Counted from the stretch's first letter, positions 15,701-30,700 are shown. The stretch is 64,000 nt of DNA from Liolophura sinensis (GCF_032854445.1 NC_088301.1:44139116-44203115), one strand, 5' to 3'. Made by a program: numbers and translations. The notes: a model not told the origin generated them from the sequence alone.

Positions 15701-18700
15701 GTGGATGAGCTATAGCACTGAAGTCCTGCTGAACATATGAATACTTGGTCAGGCAGACAAACAGAACCAATTTAATATCCTTCACTTTTCATGAAAGTAA
15801 AATCTGAAGTCTCATACACATCTGGGAAGTGTTTGTGCTGTGTTCAAATACTGACAATATCAATGCAAATGTGATAAGCAGACCAACCTTTTCCAGAGTT
15901 TTCTGCAGATCAGACAGGGAAGCCCGTGTTTTCTCCAAGTTCTGCTTCAGTTCTGCCACTTTCCCATCCAGTTCAGTCTTCTCTTTTGTCAGTGATTCAA
16001 CATTTTTTGACTAGAAATGAAGATTTCATATGAAACAAAGCAATATAACTGAAACAAATGTTCTGAGCTTGACACATAAAACTAGTTCAAACTAAATGGA
16101 AGAAAATTCAATTTTCATTTATTTAATTATTTTTTTACTTGCTTGGTGAAGCCTTTACTCATAAATATTTCACTTATATGATGGCGGCCAACAATGTGGC
16201 GGTACGAAACCGGGCAGAGCCCAGGGAAACCCACAGCCGTCGGAGAACCACCATTAGCATTGGTGAGAGACTGCTGGGCAATTGCGCTGTGCTGGCACAC
16301 TAATGATTTGGAGTCCCACACAAAATTCAATTCTTAATTCACATGAAATTATTATCTGCAAAAGCACAAGCCAATACATATTTTGTGGATTACACTTCAT
16401 CAAAAATAACAAAAATCTAATAAAAAGGGGGTAAAAGAGAATCTTCTTACTTATTACTGTTATTATTAATACCTTTTCCTTAATTTGTCTTTCCAGATCG
16501 AAATTATTTTTCGTTAGCTGGCTGATTTTCTCTCCCTGTTCCTTGATATTCTGACCAAGTTCTATTATCTTCTCCTTCTTTGATGTTAAATCATTTTGTG
16601 TCTGTAAACAGAGTTTAATTAGGTTAATTAGTTTGGATATGACATAATGTACAAGATTAAAAAATATAAGAAGAGGGAGAACATAAGCACAAGCTGATTG
16701 GGCATGGGTAAAGTGAGTAAATGGTACAACCTAATTGAACATAAGTGAGCAGAGCATAGGGTACATGTTGAGTATGCACAAGTGGAGAGGACATAAGTTG
16801 GGAGCACATAATGTGCAAACTGATTGGGTGCAAGAGTAGAAAGAATAAGGTAGAAACTGACTGGGCACAAGAGGAGAAGGAATTAGGTACAAACTGATTG
16901 GGCACAACAGGAGAAGGAATAAGGTACAAACTGATTGGGCACAAGAGGAGAAGGAATAAGGTACAAACTGATTGGTCGCAAGAGTAGAAGGAATAAGGTA
17001 CAAACTGATTGGGCACAAGAGGAGAAGGAATAAGGTACAAACTGATTGGGCACAAGAGTAGAAAGAATAAGGTACAAACTGATTGGCCGCAAGAGTAGAA
17101 GGAATAAGGTACAAACTGATTGGGCACAAGAGGAGAAGGAATAAGGTACAAACTGATTGGTCGCAAGAGTAGAAGGAATAAGGTACAAACTGATTGGGCA
17201 CAAGAGGAGAAGGAATAAGGTACAAACTGATTGGGCACAAGAGGAGAAGGAATTAGGTACAAACTGATTGGGCACAAGAGTAGAAGGAATAAGGTACAAA
17301 CTGATTGGGCACAAGAGTAGAAAGAATAAGGTACAAACTGATTGGGCACAAGAGGAGAAAGAATAAGGTACAAACTGATTGGGCGCAAGAGTAGAAGGAA
17401 TAAGGTACAAACTGATTGAGTGCAAGAGTAGAAAGAATAAGGTAGAAACTGACTGGGCACAAGAGGAGAAGGAATAAGGTAGAAACTGATTGGGTGCAAG
17501 AGGAGAAAGAATAAGGTACAAACTGATTGGGCACAAGAGTAGACAGAGTAAGGTAGAAACTGATTGGGCACAAGAGGAGAAGGAATAAGGTACAAACTGA
17601 TTGGGCACAAGAGGAGAAGGAATAAGGTACAAACTGATTGGGTGCAAGAGTAGAAAGAATGAGGTACAAACTGATTGGGCACAAGAGTAGAAGGAATAAG
17701 GTACAAACTGATTGGGCACAAGAGTAGAAAGAATAAGGTAGAAACTGATTGGGCGCAAGAGGAGAAAGACTAAGGTAGAAACTGATTGGGCGCAAGAGGA
17801 GAAAGAATAAGGAACAAACTGATTGGGCACAAAAGGAGAAGGAATAAGGTACAAACTGATTGGGCACAAGACGAAGAGGAATGAGGTACAAACTGATTGG
17901 GCACAAGAGGAGAAGGAATTAGGTACAAACTGACTGGGTGCAAGAGGAGAAGGAATAAGGTACAAACTGTTTGGGCACAAGAGGAGAAGGAATAAGGTAC
18001 AAACTGATTGGGTGCAAGAGTAGAAAGAATGAGGTACAAACTGATTGGGCACAAGAGAAGAAGGAATAAGGTAGAAACTGATTGGGCACAAGAGGAGAAG
18101 GAATAAGGTACAAACTGATTGGGTGCAAGAGTAGAAAGAATGAGGTACAAACTGATTGGGCACAAGAGTAGAAGGAATAAGGTACAAACTGATTGGGCAC
18201 AAGAGTAGAAAGAATAAGGTAGAAACTGATTGGGCGCAAGAGGAGAAAGACTAAGGTAGAAACTGATTGGGCGCAAGAGTAGAAGGAATAAGGAACAAAC
18301 TGATTGGGCACAAGAGGAGAAGGAATAAGGTACAAACTGATTGGGCACAAGACGAAGAGGAATGAGGTACAAACTGATTGGGCACAAGAGGAGAAGGAAT
18401 TAGGTACAAACTGATTTGGCGCAAGAGTAGAAGGAATAAGGTACAAACTGATTGGGCACAAGAGGTTAAGGAATAAAGTACAAACTGATTGGGCACAAGA
18501 GGAGAAAGAATAAGGTACAAACTGATTGAGCATAAGAGGAGGAGGAATAAGGTACAAACTGATTGGGCACAAGAGGAGAAGGAATAAGTTACAAACTGAT
18601 TGGGCACAAGAGATCAAGGAATAAAGCACAAACTGACTGAGCACAGGTGATTAAGGAATAAGGAACAAGCTGATTGGGATAAGAGGAAAGTGCATAAGGT

Positions 18701-21700
18701 AGAAACTCAATGGGCATGCACAAAAGGAGTCGGAATAAGGTGCAATTGATTGGGCACAAAAGGAGAGGGAATAAGGTGCAAACTGACTGGGCACAAGTAG
18801 AGAGAACATAAGTGGGGAGGACAAACTGATAGGTACAAACTGATTAGGCACATGAAGAGAAGGAATAGGGTGCAAGCTAACTGAAAACAAGTGGAGAGAG
18901 AGCACAAAGTACAAGTGAAAGTACAAGCAAATAAGGTGCAAAATGATTGGGCATGAGTGAAATGAGCACAAGGCACATGCTGATTGAGCACAAGTTGAGA
19001 TGGTGTGAGGTACATGCTAACTATTAATAATATAGGCATTTAGTAACATCTCACACCAATATTTGGGATATATCCCACTTTGAGCACTGTAAAAACTTAC
19101 ACTGGGACAAATTAAGCAATCGGGATTCTACTTTTTTCTTTCTATATCTCGATAGACACATGTTACTCTACTTCCTGAATTGTAACAGCAAATGTACCTG
19201 CTCCAGAACTTGTTTTAGCTTTTCCACCTCTGCAGTTTTCTCCTCCATGGCCACCTGGGCTGTTTTGATATGATTCTCCAAGTCTGACCTTTGACTGGTT
19301 TTTGCAGCTTCTGATGCCACCAACAGCTCATTCTGAATCATTGATTCAAAGTCAGATTACGACAAAGTTGAAAACAAATAATAAAAACAACTCCAAAGCT
19401 CAAAATGAGTTAATTACAATTTATCCCTCCTGATGTCTGTATCACATATCATACATGTACATTGTATGAAAAAAATAGGCACCTCGGGTTATATTATGGA
19501 TTATCTAGCTTTTCCTCCGTTTGCACAACATGCACACACAAAATTTGCCAATAGTACACTTTGCCTAACAGATGGAAATGTTCTGTTTCTTATTCAATTC
19601 CCAAAAGTAGAAACTTAACCTTAGTTTTCAGCTCTCCCTCGGTTTGTTGAAGTTTTTGTTGAAGGGTATTCAACTTTTCCCCCTTATCAGCCAGCTGAAA
19701 CTGTAATTTTTTACACTTGTCTTGAGATGTTTGCAGATGACCTTTGACCTCTGTCAGCTGTTTGTGGAGAGCTTCTTGATTGGCTGTGTGGTCAGAGGTC
19801 ATTGCCTGCAAGGATTGCTCAGCAGCAGTCAACTTTTCCTGAATAGATGCCTGTATTCAAAACAAAGTCAAAAAAAAAAAATGGCTGAATGTTCAGAGGT
19901 CACTGTTAAAGATGGCTTGTCATTACACAAAATTTTAAATAAGGCCATAAAATTAGTAGAATACTAAGATACCCATTCTTTGATGGGGCAAATTATCCCA
20001 AATATATGGAACCACCGAACCAGTCCATTGCGTGTGCATTCTGACATTCTAAGTGTGTGAGGTACATGTATCTCATGTAGTGCTGAATAAATAATTTAGA
20101 CATTACACCACAAGCAGAAAATATTACTACTAAAATTACAGTGACAGATGTCAGACACGTGTGCATTTTCAAGGCAGACAGGACTGCTGACTAACAGCTA
20201 CTCACATTTTCCTGTTTCAGCTGGTTAATGACTGTCTCTGTGCCCTCACCAGCTTCTATCTGCAGTCACGAGCAAAAAAATGTTCGCACTGGTAGTTAGA
20301 TCAATAAATACTGGTCAAAATTTGTAAAGCCAAAAACCACCACCAAATGAAGTTCCCCTTTTTTCTCAAGAAAATTCAAACACTAAGATTTTCGGCTGGC
20401 ATACGGAAGATACATATAAATACAGGCAATTATTTATCTGTCAAGCATTTTGGTATAGCAAAAGCCTCGACCATATCTGTTTCTCACAGGCCACATGTTT
20501 TCATTTTATGGTACATACATTAATAACTGAATAGCATTCCTCAAATTAAATGCACAAAAAAGTGCATCTACTTCCAAATCAATCCATAAATGGTCTTGGA
20601 ATACATTTGTACAAGACTCAAATCAAAATTAAAATCCATTAAAACTGAAATTCAGTTCCCAAAAAACCCTAGATTCGAGAAAATCCAAAATTGTCTTATG
20701 TTGAGGAATTACTAGATAAATGTATTTGAAAATCTGTAGTGCCCAGCTGATGGATAATAAAGATGTCCATGTTTCAGAGCCACCTGCTACAGAGTTACTA
20801 CCTTTGGCCTTATGTTATGCCAACGAGACTACAGTGTTGCAAATTGACTGTGCTAACCCTGAAAATTATATTTGTTCAGTGTGCACACTGAATTATTGTG
20901 CTGATGTTGTTGTTGACTTGTTTAGTATTTCTATTACCTTAACAATAAGGTCTTGCCTCTCTGCTTGTAGCCGACTTAACTCCTCTTTCGATTTGCTCAA
21001 CTGCGACTCCACATCAGATAGTTTCTCTTCTCTAAAACAAAATTAAAATTGTAATTAAATACAATAATGACAAAAATTACTTACACATATTTCTTTTATA
21101 TATGTTTTTGTTTTCATTTATCATATTGAAAAACGAAACAATACTACAGGTATATTTTAGTTGTGTACAACAATGGTTGAGATCTCACGATACTAAGCTA
21201 TACTTCTATCTTACCTCCCTTGTCCCTTTCTCTTCTCCTCTTCTAACTGGCTTTCAATCTCTCTTAGCTGAGTGCTTATCTCATCACTGTTAGCTACCTG
21301 TATCCAAATATAACAACTAAATAATCACTGACAACACGTGGAATGTTTGTTTAACAATTAATTTTATCCTATATTTACATGCATAAAAGATAACGCTTTG
21401 CTGCTTGCCATTTGTAAATTCCATTAAAGCATACTTCTTCCCTCCCCCCCCCCCCTCAATTATACATCCCACTTTCGTTGCGAACATGTAATGCTGTCAG
21501 TGTGTTATTACCGCCCCTCTATGTTATGTACATTTATGATTTTCTTACCTCCTTTTGGTAATGGCTGGTCATGGTTTCAAGCTGTGTGGTCAAATCCTCT
21601 ATCTGGGAGGTCTTAGATTCCACCTCCATCTGTGCCTAGATGTGATACAGGAAACATCAGATTATATACCATGAAGTAATCAAGATGTTTGTTTCTTAAT

Positions 21701-24700
21701 ACTTTTTGTTCTTTAAATTTGAATCACATAGTACTATGCACTTTACCTTTTCCAGATTAAGTTTGACTTCGTTAAACTGTTGGCCTTTCAGGTGAAGTTG
21801 CTCTTGCGAGGAGGTCTTCAGGTCTACCAGTTGTTTCTCAACTTTCTCCAAATTTGACTGTCTCTCCTCAAGGCTTTTAACCACCTACATAGCAAGAAAG
21901 ATTTTAATTCTCATATCCTGTTCATCATATCACCAGACTAAGTAAGCTCACAGTGCTGTGTGCTGTACAAAATGTATTATCAAGTATTTTTAACTGAACT
22001 CAACATCCAAGAGCCCTGTAGGCCAAATTTGAATTGAATGTTCTGAAATGATTGACAGGTGATGGCGATAATACGATGGCAATCAGTTTATTTGGAAAAG
22101 GCTCCGGTGTAAACCACTGACTTTTGGCAAGTTACTGAGAAACTATAAAGACTTTCACCCAAACTGAAGGAAGACAACTGGTTGCTAACAAACATAAGGT
22201 TTCCCTAACAGCCCTTCGAGCACCTTCGACCATCTCATGTTCCTGTTCAAGGATGTGACTGCTTCGTAGTTAGGAGCTGCACACATCACTCATTCAGATA
22301 GTGATCAGTTGAATAGCGCACAGTTTAGAGCAGCTACTGCTTTTGTCAGGCTATCACTGAGATATGCCACCATTTAGCTCTTGAAACAAAATGATAATGA
22401 TAATGCAAAAGAAAAAGAAAAAAAAACACAAGGTAAAACAAATAGTTACTTATTATTTGAAGTACACGACAGGTTTAAAACACCATATTAAGGAATTTTG
22501 AATTCATAGGGTAATGTTTATGTGTAAAGGAAACTTGGAGTGCTTGAAGTAAACCACCACCTCTAGCCAGGTACCTTTCAAACCTTCTGCTATAAAGCAA
22601 GTGTATCATACCAGTAAATGCCCCTTTCTCAATTATTTATTTATTTATTTGATTGGTGTTTCACACTATACTCAAGAATGTTTCACTTATTCAACAGCAT
22701 CATGGTGCAAGGAAATTGAGCAAAGCCCGAGGGAAACCCACAACCATCTGAAGGTTGCTGGCAGACCTTCCCACGTACAGCCAGAGAGAAAGCCAGCATG
22801 AATTGAACCCTTTCTCAATTCAATGTGACTTCAGCTTTTAGTGTCAGCAGACATACCTTGTCCAGTTCTGCTTGCAACTCTTTCACTCGCTCCTCTTTTT
22901 CCCGTAAAAGTTGAACCGATTGCGAACTGTCAGTTTTTGAACTCTCCAAACTTGTCTGCAAGTCAGTTAATTCATGAGTTGTTTCCTCTAGACTTCGCTG
23001 GAGCTCTTCATTTTTAATTTTCATCTGTTGAGAAACGAAAACATGTCCTGTAGCTGTATTTATCATATAAATCACTCCCATTTACATTCCACAATGGCTG
23101 AAATATTGCCAATATGGCATTAAGCCATAGTTATTCAATAATTTATTTAATATCAGACTGTGAGTAACATGTTGATTTGTATGGATCGATTAACATAAAA
23201 CTGCAAAATAGATGAAAACAGCCTCAGTGCAATGTTTGGTCTAACTAATGAAATAAATAAACTGAATCTATGAATATAAAGTAATTTTTCAGTAAAATCT
23301 CTCCACAATAATCCACAAAATTATGCTGTTACCATTTCAGCCTCAGATATTTTCTCTGCTAGCTTTTCATCTGTGTCTGTATTTTTCTTTTCAGCCTCAA
23401 GCAATTTTTTGTCGGCTTCTGAAAGCTTGAGCTGCACTTCTGCAAGCTTCTCCTCCTTCAGTTTCAGCTGCTGATGAACCCTCTCCAACTCAAGAGATTT
23501 TTCCTCCACTGAATTCTGAGCTGTTGATATAGCATCTGTCTTGTCTCTCAGCTCTCTCTCCATGGATGCAATCATCCCAGAATTCTGACAAAAAGCACAA
23601 CAGTGGAATTGTGAATATACTGATTCTAGCTTAAGATAACTGTAGCTAACACGGCAATTAAAACATGTTTTCAACATGTGTCACCAAGGTAGTTACAATC
23701 AACAACCTACAACCACTTTCTGTGAGCTGCTCCTGGTATTCAATGTTTAATCTGTTAAATGTAATTTATTTATGAGAGCATTAATTAACTGCTCCAGTGG
23801 AAATACCTGGTAATATCCTTTTCTTTGGATAAGTTATTCTAAATACAGGTTGTATACATTCTATGTTTTATTACAGCATATGTAAGTGGTGATGACATCA
23901 CAATCACTATAGAGCTTTACAGTTTTTTGGCAGAAGACATTTATTACATACAAATTTATTTCTTTAAAAGATTTTACCACGTGATTGATTAATCCTACTA
24001 GTTACAAATATTATATAAGAATAAATATTAATTTCCAATGCTGAATACAGGAAAAGTTAACAAAAGATCTTAAATATTGATTATTTACAAACCTGGTCAA
24101 CATTGGTTTTCAGCTGACTCAGTTCTTGCTCTTTTGCCTTTAATGTCTCTTGCAGCTCCTTAGACAGGACCTGGTTCTTTTCCACTTCTGACTGAAGACT
24201 GAAAGTAACAATATGCTACATATTACACTCAAATGACTATTTTCGGCTTTTCAAATAATATAAATTCTTAACTTGCACTTTGAGTGAGTGCGAATAAGTG
24301 CTTGTGGTTTAATGACATACTTAACAATTTTTCACTCACATGACGATGAAGAAGTCCTTAGAGTGCATGTAATGTCCATCCTTGAAGCAGGACAGATTTT
24401 CACCACTCTTTCATCTAGTGCTGCTTCACTGAGACGACTTACTGAAGGCAAGAAAACCCCTCCCGAGCCATTATACTGATGGGTCAACCAGTCGTTGCAC
24501 TATCCCCTTAACGCTGAACGCCAAGTGAGGACGTCACAACTTCCTCTTTTAAGGTTTAAGGTGTGACACGACCCAGGATTGACCCTGGATCTACTGCCTC
24601 CCAAAGCAGAGGCTCTACCAACTGCGCCATCGGGGCCAATAAAAACTTGCATTGTCATAAGTTCATTGAATATCCCAAGGTCTTATTTCTTTAGCTATTT

Positions 24701-27700
24701 ATTGCCATATTCATACTGATAAGATTATGGTGATCTTCAATGAGTGTTACACTGCTCACTCCACACATCCACTGTTTACCACCCTTTGTTACAAACTGAG
24801 AAATCAGCAAATTCACTGCCCTAGGTAGGATTTGAGCCCACATCCGATGTGGAATTTTTCATGCCTAAAGACTATGAATCCACAGTATTGACGCACACAG
24901 TGTGATACAGGTCTAGACACTTCAAAATATAATAAATGGTTCAAAATATGAACCAGATCAAAGAAACTCACAAGATTATTTTTTCCTTTTGCTTTCCACT
25001 TTCTTTAAGTTCGGCTTCCATGGCAATTTGTCCTTGTTCCAGTAACTGCTTCTGCTGTATCTGGGCTTGACTGATGCAAAACATGGACAGAGATGGTTAT
25101 CAATTATATGTACATTATTCTATTTGACTTTTACTTGTTACTGCGCAATCCTTGTGTAATCTTCTATTGTCATGACTTCAGAGTAGTAATAACTGGGGTT
25201 GTTGCGATATCATCGATGATTTCTCTTACTAAACTTGTTGGTCAAATGTAAAACAATTTAAAAGTATGTGCAATATCAAAAAGTTTCTTTTTTCTTATTT
25301 CTCCATTACACCCCTATGAAATTAGAAATGATTAAGATTTTAGATTTTTCATTCAGACTTCATTAACTAAAGCATTATTTGTACTTGCATTGGTGTTGTA
25401 AAACTTGCAAGGTAAGGTGCAGTGGACAGGGGATACTTAAACATGGTTCTTAAATGGTCATCTTTAAACAGCCATTACCTAATTCTTTTTCCTTAACTAT
25501 AATTGAGTCATAGTCATGGAAAACTTTTCAAAATCTGTTTTGCAAATTATGGAAAATGGGTTGGATACCATGTCCTACACACATATTAATTTTAAAATGC
25601 CACTGTTTCATGGATCTTTTAATGAAATATCTACATTTAGTAGTCGAAAGTACAACTGTGAATGGAATGGATGGAAGCCAAACACTTAACAGGGTTTTGG
25701 CTGCAGGGGTGCATTGAATAATTAAAACATGGCACTTTATCACTACAGACATTCCTGTTTTTTTTTCTTTAACAATGAAATATTACAGTAAAGTATTAGA
25801 CACACTATCACAGCAAACATGAAAGAAGCAGAGGGATTGATTTTGGGGGTTGAGGGGAGGTGTTACCTGTCAGACTCTGGACTGAGAAAATAAAATAAGA
25901 GATTGGATATACCAAATGATTCCTAATTTTACTGATAACGTTCTCTACATGTGTACATAATATAATCTGATGCAGTGGAAGACCTTTTGTTGCTTGAAAT
26001 GCCTCAGTAAAGCCACCACAGCATTTATGAATAACGAAAACTACATACATGTACGACATTGTACCAAACTCACAACACAGACTGGCCTATTTCTGAGATA
26101 TAAAGTTTACTGATTACATTCAGCAGGTATTACTCATGAGGAGTACAGATGAAGAAACACCTTAATGACTTACCTGTGTGCCAACTGAACTTCTAAGCTC
26201 TGGGAATGTTTTGTTTTCTCTCCAATTTGTTCCTACAAGAAAATATCTTGACATAGAATTACAATGAACTTAAATGTAGGCCTACATTTGGCTATTTTCC
26301 AACAACTGCTTTGAAAACAGAGGCACACAATTTCTGGCAAAAGGTGGGGGTGGGGAATAAAACACCATTAATGTATCCATCCTCTGAAGGGCATGCACAT
26401 ATGTCTTTACCACATGTATGGCAGAGAAAGGCAGCAAAATTTCAATTCAGAAGTCAATTATGTTCCCTTGTTCTTTATACCTATGTATTATATTAATGTC
26501 TGGATCTATTATGTCTATATTAATGTCCACCGATATCATTAATTTAGGGTTGAGCTATTCACCAGTTATGCGTTATAAGCTGTCTACCAGAACAGTTGAA
26601 TCTACACAAGCTTGATAGCAGCACATAATTCCATTGGCCAGAGGCCTGAGCACACATTATTCAGATCAGCCAGCAAGGGCTGTAACTGATGTCGGAAATG
26701 GTTTTGTTACCAATTTTATCATATCTCAAAAACTTTCACACTAAAAGCAATAGTAAGCAAAGTGTGCTCAAATTGATAATCTATACACAGTTGCCGTCCT
26801 CGTCACTGATGCTGGGACGATTGCATTTCGCTAATAAAATAGGTGGGCTGGGTTGTGCTGTCAGAATGTCTGTTTTCTTCAAAGCTGACAGCTCACATTT
26901 TCCGAGGGCAAAGGCAAAATGAATTTACATATAATTGGTCAGGCAGTTAAGTTTAAAGGTGAAATAGTTACCATTATTGACATCATGTGGCCAATAGGCA
27001 CTTATCCCGTGTATGAGATATAAAGAAGTGGCATCAAACAAGAGGCATCTAGGTTCATGTACCATATCTGGATAAGCTTAACATGTCTTCTTACTAGTAA
27101 TCCCTCCAACAGTGGATTGCTGAAAATGTAAGCGAGCAGCTTGTGCTTGATGATGGCAGACATCTGCCATGATGCAGGACTCAGTCAGTGGCACACAACC
27201 TACTGTCTCCACACCACTGTGGCCTTAGTTCTGAGCCATGCTTGTGTTGGAACTGGCCACTGGCACGAGTCTAGCCTGAGGAGTTACATACAGAGGCCGT
27301 CTGAAGAACAACCGCTCTTTTGGCAGTGTTTTACACTCTACCGTTCTTTCCTCTCAGTTGTTGAATGTCACTGTGTCCTGTGTCAGCACGTCTGGCTCCC
27401 TAGTTACCGACACCCAGACACAAAATGTGACCCGAGTTGAAGAAGTTGTAGGCCTGAGTCAATTGCTTGGCAACGCTACCATCTCAGGAAGCACCTTCCA
27501 TTTCTGCTTCAACTGAATCTACAAGTTTCTCCAAGAAAGAAATCGTCCACTTTTTTAGTAGTTTGACCTGAATTCCTTAAAATAATCATTCCTCTGTCGT
27601 TGCAAAATGGCTATGTTTGAAGTTAGAGACTGAACTGACATGGAGAGGTGTTGGCGGGAAATGTGGATTTATTGGTCAATAAATGTAAAGTGTCTCGCTC

Positions 27701-30700
27701 TGACTGGATGAATTATTTCCCACCCGCTCCATTGGCATGGACTTGCCAAAAATCATAACAACACAAAATATACCGATACATATTAACAAAAAGGAGAGAG
27801 CGGTTATTTTCGGTTTTATTTTTTTCCCCTCATGACCTCTTTATTTCATTATGATATTTTGGGATATTATAAAACATAGCTTGCCATGCTCAATTCACCC
27901 TGATAATGCGGCCTGTGACCCCTTGTTCTCAAACAGTGAGCAACTCCTGTCTGCTGTGCATTATCAATATTTCTTAAGCTTCACATACCTTGAGCGTGCG
28001 GATATGGTCCTCAAGGGCTGCTTTCTGTCCCTCACACTCATCCGCTTTTGCCTTCACTGCGACAAGCTCTCCAGCCTGAAGCCATCCAAAATCACTTAGT
28101 CATGTATACAATTTGCACTCGATCTTCTTTGAATTTTACACTGTAAAATGTTTAAGACGTTCAGCCACAGTTTAAATAGGAACCAAGTTTTCCTCAATAT
28201 GAGCCTATATACCAAATATAAAATCATTATCTGAAATTGTTTAAATTTTACTGCAATCATTTTATTAAATTTTACATTTAAATTTTGCCTTGGAAATGAG
28301 AAATTTGTTAGAAACAACTGCAGTTTAAACAGGAACATTTCATCTCAATATGAACCTGTATTAACTCAACCTGCTGCTGAGATAAGAAACTTTTAAATTT
28401 ATTCTAGAGTTCAAAGTTCAATAGTAACATATCATTAGTTCTGTCTTGCCATGACAACAATGGTGATTTATGCCCTTGCTATAAAATCAAAGACATTTTC
28501 AACTAGGAGCTACATGTATAAGTCAAGTTTCAGGTTTCACAAAGAGAAACTTGAAATAATTTCCCAAATTATGTATGAAAGCAGTGATTTTGTCCTGGTT
28601 ATGTATTCTCAAAAACGTCTTTACTGCTCACAATATACACTATTCCTACCTCAATTTTACTGTCAACATTCAGAATGCATTTTCCTCAATTGAAGCAATG
28701 AGTTTTTAATTAAAACACCAATTAACATGGGTGAAGGACAAGAACAATTGTTGTGAAAATTCTCACCAGGTGTGCAGCCTTTAGTTCCACTGATTCCTTC
28801 TCGGATCGAATGGCCTTGAGCTCATCAGCTGCCTCTGAGAGTCGTATCTGGAGGTTGTGAACCTCAGCACTCACTGAAACATGGAGTCACTGTGAATGAC
28901 ACTTCAAATCCTAATTTATTTCAGGAGATATTTAGCCTTGTCTTCTTCTTGGAATAAAATGAATGTTCACAACTTTCCTTGGAAAAATGTGATAATTGGG
29001 AAAATACATGTAGGTATAATTTACAAAACCTTGAAAAAAAGAAAAGAACAACAAGGTACAATAAAGTTATTATATGTATAACTATATTATTGTTTTAATT
29101 TGGCTAGAACAATTGTGGTGCCTGTAGAAAGGACCTCTCATAAGTTGAGAACAATAGGATTTGGGTACACCCAGTATGTTGTATGCATCTACAATGCTTA
29201 ATTTGCTTTCGCAAATTTCATTACTGGACAGTGCACATCCTTGGATCTTCATGCAGTAATAAACCTCTCAACTGTGATGTCAATAGGCCTGCTCTGAATT
29301 AGTTCCCTTTTTACACGTCAGCCACAATGAAGTAACGCGTGATAAGTTTTTGAAGCGTGATACTTTGGAAAGTGGAGCCTTGCCTAAAAATTAAAAATTT
29401 ACAGCTAAGCCACTGACTAAGTATGGCGCTATATTCCAAAATTCGCCATTAGCCATTTTCTAGGGTCTCGCCTGACCCCAGTTTACTCAAAGAAACGCAC
29501 CTCTTAAATGGGAGAATGACATCAAGGGAGTTAATGCAGAGCTGTCCCATTGAATGAATAGAAGAAAAAGTAGACAGATATACAGATTCCTTTCCTTTGA
29601 GTTAGATAAGAGTCAGATAGTTCTAGGAAAACTTACATAATGTTCTGCTTTCTTCTGATCCTTTTAATTGCTGACGTGCCATTTCCAATTCACTTTTTTC
29701 CTAAGGGAAGGAATATGCCATAATTGCTGTAACAAGGATGTAATACACTTGCCCTGACAGTATCAATAATTAGGCAAAATGGTTATCTATTAATATTTAT
29801 AAAAAAAACTAATTTATGATAAAAAAAAATCTAAATCTGAAAACAATGATGAAGTAAAGTGTGCAGCATACTGTATCACTAGGAGGCAGTCTTCCTGATG
29901 GTTCCCCAAGATGTTCCTCGGTAGTCTTCTTAGCATCTTTGAGCGCAATTTTCAGGTCTTCAATTTCTTGCCGCATTGCTAATACGTCGCCACTTCTTCA
30001 ACAAAAACAGTACAAAATCTTAATGTGGTCCACAAAATTTTGATCTACACATGTAGTCAATAAAAAACAGAATTTACCTTTTTAATGTTCTGTACAAAAT
30101 AAAGTTGATTCCAGACAACCTTACCTGTTTTCTGATGTGGCCTTGTTGTGGGCAGATTCGTAATGATTTGTAAGAGCTTCAGGTGACTGAAATCCCATCA
30201 TACACATTGGACAGGTAAAACCCTACAAGAAAAAGTTTTCTCCAAATATTAATCTTCCTTCATTAAGTTTTCAAAAAATACAGAATATATTACAAAGAAT
30301 AAGACACTAAGATTTTGGCCTGGACATATTGCAATGAATATTGTGCTGTAATATCCATAAAAATACCTTGATTGTGGTGAACAAAGCACTTTTATAAAGT
30401 GCCTTCTTTCTTGGCCTTTCAAATTGCATATTCTAATGCAGCTGGGTTACCAGCCACTCTTCATTATGAGCTTTATTAGGTATGTACAAGGTGTGGCACT
30501 TTTTTTCAAACAGCCGACCATCTTTGCACTGGTAAAATGTCTCTAATACAATATTTTACACCAGTAAGAATTTCATTTCTTTGTACTGGAAGAAATAAAT
30601 TAAAGCTAGTTACACTTTAGTGTCTTTGTAATGCATTCATCATTTTTAAAATATCTCATGGATAATTTAATTATTTATTTATTTGATTGGTGTTTTATGC

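Noticed and set aside
16657-18644. Long minus-strand open frames (up to 439 codons) with a repeating [25 protein letters not shown] pattern
   Set aside because: They are the three frames of the stop-free 37-bp minisatellite read in rotation, inside an EEA1 intron, with no homology or codon signature. Not a protein gene.
16680-19022. CRISPR-like regular repeats
   Set aside because: Units are directly contiguous with no unique spacers, and the genome is metazoan.
24569-24641. tRNA gene (A-box and B-box present)
   Set aside because: The tRNA-like part is degenerate, lacks a clean cloverleaf and is fused to a long SINE body.
27141-27440. 99-codon Cys/His-rich open frame in an EEA1 intron
   Set aside because: Antisense to EEA1, no recognisable domain, no exon context; Cys and His spacing fits no zinc-finger class.
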